From the NCBI GenBank assembly GCA_938023515.1, contig CALJDR010000073.1:1-44904 (forward strand): a stretch of 44,904 bases of DNA, read 5' to 3'. The notes below the pieces were generated by a model, which saw nothing but the letters and a program-made list of their open reading frames with translations, did not search any database and had not been told where the DNA came from. The stretch's first letter is position 1, and each line of letters begins with the position of its first letter. The position numbers and the translations under genes are program-made. This stretch comes from an uncultured Flavobacteriales bacterium. Its GTDB lineage: Bacteria > Bacteroidota > Bacteroidia > Flavobacteriales > UBA1820. Shown here in pieces: positions 39,309-44,904 of this stretch.

Positions 39309-42300
39309 ATGTACCTTATATTCGATACCGAGACTACCGGTCTACCCCGCAATTATAGCGCCCCCATATCCGATACGGACAACTGGCCCCGCATGGTGCA
39401 ACTCGCCTGGCAGTTGCACGGGCCGATGGGCGAATTGATCGAGGCGAAGAACTTCATCGTACGGCCGGAGGGTTACGATATTCCTTTTAATTCAGAAAAG
39501 ATACACGGGATTTCCACCGAGCGGGCGCTGCGGGAAGGAGCCGATCTGGCTTTTGTGCTCGCAGAGTTTGCCAAATCCGTAGCGCAGGCCCGTTTTGCCG
39601 TCGGACAGAATATCTCGTTCGACATCCCGGTAGTGGGCTGCGAATATTTCCGCAAAGGGATGGAAAATCCGATCCCGGCCTTGGGTGTGCTCGATACGAT
39701 GAGCGAAGTGACGGCCAACCTGTGCAAGATACCGGGAGGACGGGGCTATAAGTTCCCTAAACTGATAGAGCTGCATACGCACCTGTTCGGCGAAGGATTT
39801 TCTGCGGCCCATAACGCTTCGGCGGACGTGGAAGCCACGGCGCGGTGTTTCCTCGAGCTGGTACGCCGGGGGCTTTATACCCAGGATCAGCTCCGGTGCG
39901 ACGGCGCTTACATCGAGCAGTTCCGTCTGGCGAATCCCGATCCAATCCGGGCGATAGGGCTGAATGTCCAGCCTTACAAACCGCTGGGCGAAGACGGAAA
40001 AACGGAACAAAAAGAAGATACGCAGTCTTCGGCCGGGGATATTCCCGATGCGCTGGCCGATGTACCGTACTGCCATCTGCACAACCATTCCCAATTTTCC
40101 ATCCTTCAGGCGACTACCGATGTGGATACGTTGGTGGAAATGGCCTGGAAAGACAAAATGCCGGCCGTAGGGGTCACCGACCTGGGTAATATGTACGGGG
40201 CTTTCAATATGACCCTGGCCATCGGGAAGCTAAACGAAAAGATTGAAAAACACAACAAAAAGATAGAGGAAGGCGAGGAAAAGGGGGAACTCTGGGAACC
40301 GTACGATGGAAAAGTGGTCATCGGCTGCGAACTGTATGTGGCAGAAGACTACAAACGCACGCGGTTCACCAAAGACCAGCCCGACCGCCGTTTCCAGCAG
40401 GTATTGCTGGCCAAGAACAAGGCCGGTTACCACAACCTGGCCAAGCTCTCCACCGAAGCCAATACGACGGGGCTTTACGGTACGTACGCCCGCGTAGGCA
40501 AGGAACTTATCGTGGAATACAAGGAAAACCTGATCGCCCTTTCCGGCGGGTTGCAGGGCGAAGTGCCGCAGTTGATCCTCGAGGTGGGCGAACACCGGGC
40601 GGAGGAAGCTTTCCTGTGGTGGAAGGAGCAGTTCGGCGATGATTTTTACGTGGAGCTCGTCCGTCATGGACTGCCCGAAGAAGACCATGTAAATAAGATA
40701 CTCCTCGGCTTTGCCAAAAAGCACGGGGTGCGGGTCATCGCCCAGAACAATACGTTCTATGCCCGCAAAGAAGATTCCAATGCGCACGACATCCTGCTTT
40801 GCATCCGGGACGGGGAGGTGCAGAGCCGTCCGATAGGCCGGGGCCGGGACTGCCGGTTCGGTTTTCCGAACGACGAGTTCTACTTCAAGAGCCAGGCCCA
40901 GATGAAGGAGCTTTTCGCCGACGTGCCCGAGGCCATCGCCAACATCCAGCATCTGGTCGATAAGATCGAAAATTATAAACTGGCCAAACCGGTACTGCTG
41001 CCCAAATTCGACATCCCGGACGAGTTCAAGGACCCTCAGGACGAACAGGACGGGGGCAAACGGGGTGAAAACGCCTATCTGCGCCATTTGACGTACGAAG
41101 GGGCGAAAAAGGCCTATCCCGATATGGACGAGGCTACCCGCGAGCGTATCGATTTCGAACTGGACATCATTGCCAAAACGGGTTATCCGGGCTACTTCCT
41201 CATCGTGCAGGATTTTATCCGCGCGGCACGGGATATGGGGGTATTGGTGGGGCCGGGCCGTGGTTCGGCAGCCGGGAGTGCCGTCGCCTATTGTATCGGC
41301 ATTACGTCCATCGACCCGATCAAATATGATTTGCTGTTCGAGCGTTTCCTCAACCCCGACCGCGTATCTCTGCCCGATATCGATACGGACTTCGATGACG
41401 AAGGCCGTGGGAAGATCATCGATTGGGTGGTGGAAAAATACGGCAAGAACCAAGTGTCGCAGATCATTACTTACGGTACGATGGCGGCCAAGAACTCGGT
41501 GCGCGATACCGCCCGGGTGATGGAATATACCCCTACGCAGGTCAACGAACTGGGTAAGATGGTGCCGGACGTGAGCCTGTCCAAACTGTTCAAACTGCCC
41601 GACGCCGATCTGCGGGAAAAACTCAAGAACCGGCAGGAGGAAATAGACAAAGCCCGACATATCAAGGAACTGGCCGCCGGCAGCGATATGAACGCCAAGA
41701 TCATCAATCAGGCGAAGGTCATCGAGGGTTCGATCCGCAGCCTGGGCGTACATGCGTGCGGGGTGATCATCACGCCTTCGGATATCCGGGAGCACGTGCC
41801 GATGGCTACGGCCAAAGATTCCGAGATGCTGGTCACGCAGTTCGACAACAAGGTGGTGGAATCCGCCGGGTTGCTCAAGATGGACTTCCTGGGCCTGAAA
41901 ACCCTTACCCTAATCAACGATACGATCAACCTGATCGAGGACCGGTTCGGCATCCGGATCGATCCGGACGAAATACCGATCGACGACCCGAAGACCTACG
42001 AACTTTTCCAGCGGGGCGATACGATCGGAGTATTCCAGTACGAATCGCCGGGCATGCAGAAAAACCTTCGGGAACTGCGGCCCAGTGCTTTTTCCGACCT
42101 GATCGCCATGAACGCTCTCTACCGTCCGGGCCCGATGGAATACATCCCCTCGTTCATCCGGCGCAAGCACGGGCAGGAGGAGATCACCTACGACCTGCCG
42201 GAAATGGAGGAATACCTGGCCGAAACCTACGGTATCACCGTATACCAGGAACAGGTGATGTTGCTCTCGCAAAAACTGGCCGGCTTTACCAAGGGCGAAG

Positions 42301-43709
42301 CCGACGTGCTGCGAAAGGCGATGGGTAAAAAGCAAAAGGCCGTACTGGCCAAGATGAAGCCGAAATTCGTGGAGCAAGCCGGGGAAAAAGGTCACGATAA
42401 GGAGGTGCTGGAAAAGATATGGCACGACTGGGAGGCGTTTGCCGCTTATGCGTTCAATAAGTCGCACTCCACGTGCTATGCGTGGGTGGCGTACCAGACG
42501 GCCTACCTGAAAGCCAATTACCCGTCCGAATACATGGCGGCGGTGCTTTCCAACAATATGAACGATATCAAGGATATCACGTTCTACATGGAGGAGGCCC
42601 GGCGTTTGGGGCTGAAGATCCTCTGCCCGGACATCAACGAGTCGAAACGTAAGTTCTCGGTCAATAAAGACGGTGACATCCGCTTCGGGCTGGGCGCCGT
42701 GAAGAACGTAGGGGACAACGCCATTTCCTTTATCCTGAAAGACCGCAAGGAGAACGGGCCTTACGAATCCCTTTTCGATTTTACCACCCGGGTGGACAAA
42801 TCGTCCTGCTCGCGCCGTTCGATCGAACATTTCGTGCTTTCCGGGGCGTTCGATTGTTTCGGGCTCCACCGGGCGCAGTATTTCGCTGCGGACGGACGGT
42901 CCGATACGATCGATAAGGCCGTGCGCTACGGCGAAGCGGTGCGCAATCAGCGGGACAGCGCCCAGTCGTCCCTGTTCGGGGATATGGGGGACAGCTCGTT
43001 CCATATGGATCCGCCCCCGGTGGCTTTGTGTGAGGAATGGCCTGATTTGGATAAACTGAAAAGGGAGCGGGAGGTAGTCGGTCTGTTCATCTCGTCCCAT
43101 CCGCTGGACCGTTACCGCTTCGTGCTGGATCACTATTGCACGGTTTCGCTGGATCAGTTGGCCGAAATCGAGCGCTTCGTAGGGCAGGAGGTGTCTTTCG
43201 GAGGAATGGTGACGCGCAGCGAGAATTTCACCGGCCGCAACGGGAATCCCTTCGGCAGTTATACGATCGAGGACGTGAACTCTTCGTTCGAACTCCGGCT
43301 GTACGATGAAAAATACGCCTCGTTCTCGCCGTTTTTGTTCGACAACGCGATGATATTCATCAAGGCGACCATCCTGAAAGGCTGGGAAAATAAGGCGACC
43401 GGGCAGATAGGCCGTCCGCGGCTGATGGTAAACAGCGTTCAGCTGCTCTCCGAAGTGCCGAAATGCATGCCTAAAAAGGTGGTGGTAACGGTGGATATCT
43501 CGGATATAGACGACGAGTTCATCGTGTCGCTGCGCGATACGGTGCGCGAGCGCCAGGGGTTCAGTCCGGTGGAAGTCCGGGTGGAAGACCGGGTGTCTGG
43601 GGTGTGCCTGTCGATGCCGGTGCGCACGCTGAAAGTAGACCTTTGCAGCGAAGTCATCGCGCGCCTGGAGGAGCTCTCGGGCCGGGAAGTACGTTTCGAA
43701 TCCGCCTGA
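39309..43709 (+). CDS. dnaE: DNA polymerase III alpha subunit with N-terminal DnaQ-like exonuclease
   Basis: 1466 residues. Residues 1-195 form a DEDDh exonuclease: Asp6/Glu8 in FDTETTG, Asp105 in NISFDIPVV, His168/Asp173 in HNASADV. A linker (215-250) leads to the DnaE part: PHP domain (about 253-550), palm/fingers with GPGRGSAAGSAVAY and PDIDTDFDDEGR (catalytic Asp692, Asp694) and the third Asp in KMDFLGLKTLT, helix-hairpin-helix, then an OB fold and C-terminus. Ordinary DnaE is about 1150-1260 residues, so this is a fusion with a proofreading domain. The PHP metal site looks broken: TDLGN (Leu292) and NNTFY (Phe483) replace the usual TDHGN and ND.HY. The C-terminal ~250 residues include VSFGGMVTRSEN. 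Followed by recA. Confidence 0.95.
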   Translation: MYLIFDTETTGLPRNYSAPISDTDNWPRMVQLAWQLHGPMGELIEAKNFIVRPEGYDIPFNSEKIHGISTERALREGADLAFVLAEFAKSVAQARFAVGQNISFDIPVVGCEYFRKGMENPIPALGVLDTMSEVTANLCKIPGGRGYKFPKLIELHTHLFGEGFSAAHNASADVEATARCFLELVRRGLYTQDQLRCDGAYIEQFRLANPDPIRAIGLNVQPYKPLGEDGKTEQKEDTQSSAGDIPDALADVPYCHLHNHSQFSILQATTDVDTLVEMAWKDKMPAVGVTDLGNMYGAFNMTLAIGKLNEKIEKHNKKIEEGEEKGELWEPYDGKVVIGCELYVAEDYKRTRFTKDQPDRRFQQVLLAKNKAGYHNLAKLSTEANTTGLYGTYARVGKELIVEYKENLIALSGGLQGEVPQLILEVGEHRAEEAFLWWKEQFGDDFYVELVRHGLPEEDHVNKILLGFAKKHGVRVIAQNNTFYARKEDSNAHDILLCIRDGEVQSRPIGRGRDCRFGFPNDEFYFKSQAQMKELFADVPEAIANIQHLVDKIENYKLAKPVLLPKFDIPDEFKDPQDEQDGGKRGENAYLRHLTYEGAKKAYPDMDEATRERIDFELDIIAKTGYPGYFLIVQDFIRAARDMGVLVGPGRGSAAGSAVAYCIGITSIDPIKYDLLFERFLNPDRVSLPDIDTDFDDEGRGKIIDWVVEKYGKNQVSQIITYGTMAAKNSVRDTARVMEYTPTQVNELGKMVPDVSLSKLFKLPDADLREKLKNRQEEIDKARHIKELAAGSDMNAKIINQAKVIEGSIRSLGVHACGVIITPSDIREHVPMATAKDSEMLVTQFDNKVVESAGLLKMDFLGLKTLTLINDTINLIEDRFGIRIDPDEIPIDDPKTYELFQRGDTIGVFQYESPGMQKNLRELRPSAFSDLIAMNALYRPGPMEYIPSFIRRKHGQEEITYDLPEMEEYLAETYGITVYQEQVMLLSQKLAGFTKGEADVLRKAMGKKQKAVLAKMKPKFVEQAGEKGHDKEVLEKIWHDWEAFAAYAFNKSHSTCYAWVAYQTAYLKANYPSEYMAAVLSNNMNDIKDITFYMEEARRLGLKILCPDINESKRKFSVNKDGDIRFGLGAVKNVGDNAISFILKDRKENGPYESLFDFTTRVDKSSCSRRSIEHFVLSGAFDCFGLHRAQYFAADGRSDTIDKAVRYGEAVRNQRDSAQSSLFGDMGDSSFHMDPPPVALCEEWPDLDKLKREREVVGLFISSHPLDRYRFVLDHYCTVSLDQLAEIERFVGQEVSFGGMVTRSENFTGRNGNPFGSYTIEDVNSSFELRLYDEKYASFSPFLFDNAMIFIKATILKGWENKATGQIGRPRLMVNSVQLLSEVPKCMPKKVVVTVDISDIDDEFIVSLRDTVRERQGFSPVEVRVEDRVSGVCLSMPVRTLKVDLCSEVIARLEELSGREVRFESA

Positions 43710-43748
43710 AAAAGATCTGAAAAAGACCTGCAAAAGACCCGGAAAAAC
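43705..43748 (+). repeat. Degenerate 11-bp tandem repeat over the dnaE stop codon
   Basis: Four units in a row: CCTGAAAAAGA (43705-43715), TCTGAAAAAGA (43716-43726), CCTGCAAAAGA (43727-43737) and CCCGGAAAAAC (43738-43748). The first contains the TGA stop codon (43707-43709). Probably slippage products; no role is evident. Confidence 0.7.
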
Positions 43749-43765
43749 CGGCCCGGATGCCGGTT
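43746..43765 (+). terminator. Weak terminator-like hairpin after dnaE
   Basis: AACCGGC (43746-43752) pairs with GCCGGTT (43759-43765) around a 6-base loop, followed by ATTTCTCC; the T tract is poor, so termination may be partial and recA could be read through in part. Confidence 0.45.
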
Positions 43766-43794
43766 ATTTCTCCCGAAAACCGGGAAAAAATATG

Positions 43795-43802
43795 TACATT
43801 TG
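43795..43802 (+). promoter_or_regulatory. -7 promoter box of recA
   Basis: TACATTTG, 29 bp before the recA ATG. No clear TTG at the -33 distance and no E. coli-type LexA box seen. Confidence 0.5.
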
Positions 43803-43831
43803 AACAAAATAATCAATAGAAAAAAGATTTT

Positions 43832-44854
43832 ATGAGCGACGAAAATAAGAGCGCCAAGATGGCCTCCCTGAAGACCATCCTGGAGAAAATGGATAAGACG
43901 TACGGAAAAGGCGCCGTGATGATCATGGGCGAACGCGAGGTGGAACACGTGGACGTGATCCCGACCGGTTCCCTGGGGCTGGACGTTGCCTTAGGCGTAG
44001 GCGGGTATCCCCGCGGGCGTATCGTGGAAATATACGGGCCGGAATCTTCCGGTAAAACGACCCTGACGCTCCACGCCATTGCCGAAGCGCAGAAAACGGG
44101 CGGTATCGCCGCCTTTATCGATGCCGAGCATGCTTTCGACCGTTTTTACGCGGAAAAACTGGGAGTGGATGTGGACAACCTCGTCATTTCCCAGCCGGAC
44201 AACGGCGAACAGGCCCTGGAGATCATGGAAAACCTGATCCGCAGCGGAGCGATCGATATCGTGGTGATCGACTCGGTAGCAGCCCTTACGCCCAAGAGTG
44301 AGATTGAAGGCGAGATGGGGGATTCCAAGATGGGACTCCAGGCGCGCCTGATGTCGCAGGCGCTCCGGAAATTGACCGGTACGGTATCCAAAACCAAATG
44401 CGTCGCGATATTCATCAACCAGCTGCGCGAAAAGATCGGTATCATGTTCGGCAATCCCGAGACGACTACCGGTGGTAATGCCCTGAAATTCTATGCTTCG
44501 GTGCGGTTGGATATCCGCCGCGGCACGCAGATCAAAGACGGGGAAAAGGTCGTGGGCAACCGCACGAAAGTGAAAGTGGTCAAGAACAAGATGGCCCCTC
44601 CTTTCCGTTCCACGGAATTCGATGTGCTGTACGGCGAAGGGATTTCCCGTACGGGCGAGATCGTCGACTTGGGTGTGGAATACGATGTCATCCAAAAAAG
44701 CGGTTCGTGGTTCTCGTACGGAGGCACGAAACTGGCGCAGGGTCGCGATGCGGTGAAAGACCTGCTGAAAGACAATCCCGAACTGGCCGAAGAAATAGAA
44801 GTTAAGGTCAGGGAGAAAATCGAGGAAGGCCCCGCCGTTAATAAAAAGAAGTAA
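43832..44854 (+). CDS. recA: Recombinase RecA
   Basis: 340 residues, complete. Strand-exchange ATPase of homologous recombination and repair. Walker A GPESSGKT (69-76), catalytic Glu in AFIDAEHAFD, Walker B VVIDSVAAL, loop L1 EGEMGDSKMG, and QLREKIGIMFGNPETTTGG (L2). The C-terminus ends with an acidic tail and VNKKK, then TAA at 44852-44854. Only two bases of genome lie after the stop before the adapter, so downstream partners are unseen. One position of note: DAEHAFDRFYAEKLG has Phe where many RecA read Leu/Asp-Pro, within normal variation for Bacteroidota. Confidence 0.98.
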   Translation: MSDENKSAKMASLKTILEKMDKTYGKGAVMIMGEREVEHVDVIPTGSLGLDVALGVGGYPRGRIVEIYGPESSGKTTLTLHAIAEAQKTGGIAAFIDAEHAFDRFYAEKLGVDVDNLVISQPDNGEQALEIMENLIRSGAIDIVVIDSVAALTPKSEIEGEMGDSKMGLQARLMSQALRKLTGTVSKTKCVAIFINQLREKIGIMFGNPETTTGGNALKFYASVRLDIRRGTQIKDGEKVVGNRTKVKVVKNKMAPPFRSTEFDVLYGEGISRTGEIVDLGVEYDVIQKSGSWFSYGGTKLAQGRDAVKDLLKDNPELAEEIEVKVREKIEEGPAVNKKK

Positions 44855-44856
44855 GA

Positions 44857-44904
44857 CTGTCTCTTATACACATCTGACGCTGCCGACGATACTCCTTGTG
44901 TAGA
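44857..44904 (-). other. Nextera adapter with i5 index and start of P5 (not genomic)
   Basis: 44857-44889 is the reverse complement of the Read-1 adapter at 1-33 and begins with CTGTCTCTTATACACATCT. It is followed by TACTCCTT (44890-44897), the reverse complement of index AAGGAGTA (i5 index S507/N507), and GTGTAGA (44898-44904), the beginning of the P5 flow-cell sequence in reverse. Recognised from known library oligonucleotides. Confidence 0.98.

Noticed and set aside
43710..43831. SOS (LexA) box in front of recA
   Set aside because: No palindrome of the E. coli or B. subtilis LexA type found; Bacteroidota lacking such boxes is not surprising.
1..44904. CRISPR arrays, insertion sequences, prophage, integron or defence islands
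   Set aside because: No regularly spaced repeats, transposase or integrase genes were seen; the terminal inverted repeat is adapter.

Overview
The window is a 44.9-kb contig piece from a Bacteroidota genome, most likely order Bacteroidales. Direct signs are Bacteroidota-type promoters (TAnnTTTG -7 boxes, several with a TTG/TTTG -33 box 19-22 bp upstream), no purine-rich Shine-Dalgarno sequences before most starts, a fused lpxC-fabZ gene, a GSCFA-domain protein, a TonB-dependent receptor with a carboxypeptidase-regulatory-like N-terminus, and a SusC-era style of surface lipoproteins. A placement near Alistipes/Rikenellaceae is only a guess. Both ends are sequencing adapter, not genome: positions 1-33 and 44857-44904 are Nextera Read-1 adapter, and the right end also carries an i5 index and the start of P5.

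Layout from left to right. 34-3662 (minus): phoH, purC, a YqaA-type membrane protein and a RecQ-like helicase in a tight operon, with recQ cut off by the contig end. 3826-3978: a tandem promoter-like repeat in front of xth (exonuclease III). 4889-9266 (minus): an OmpA/TPR lipoprotein, cmk and an alpha-glucan phosphorylase-family protein, each with its own terminator. 9502-11508: an orphan TPR sensor histidine kinase converging on clpB (11583-14180, minus). 14431-19655 (plus): an NAD(P)H oxidoreductase, then glyA, exbB, exbD, a tonB-like gene and folC. 19856-21009: an Ohr peroxidase, tRNA-Val(UAC) and a small Cys-rich unknown protein. 21295-24077: a His-rich small membrane protein plus a TonB-dependent receptor. 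24151-24405: a remnant of an enolase gene. 24695-27939: MBL hydrolase, GSCFA protein, a DUF4136-like lipoprotein and an outer-membrane barrel protein. 28114-31429: thrS-infC-rpmI-rplT translation operon. 31514-34783: a Dna2-like nuclease-helicase. 34900-35139: a structured RNA-like element joined to the tail of a lost leucine-rich-repeat gene. 35234-39108 (minus): lpxD, lpxC-fabZ, lpxA, efp. 39309-44854 (plus): a DnaQ-DnaE fusion replicative polymerase and recA.

The content is mostly housekeeping: lipid A biosynthesis, translation, replication/repair, TonB energisation. No CRISPR array, insertion sequence, prophage or recognisable defence island was seen. The points most worth a second look are the DnaQ-DnaE fusion with a degraded PHP site, the glucan phosphorylase homologue whose PLP-binding lysine is a threonine, the infC gene that seems to start at AUC, the long structured leader before rplT, the Dna2-like nuclease-helicase, the His-rich protein/TonB receptor pair, and two gene remnants (enolase and LRR protein).
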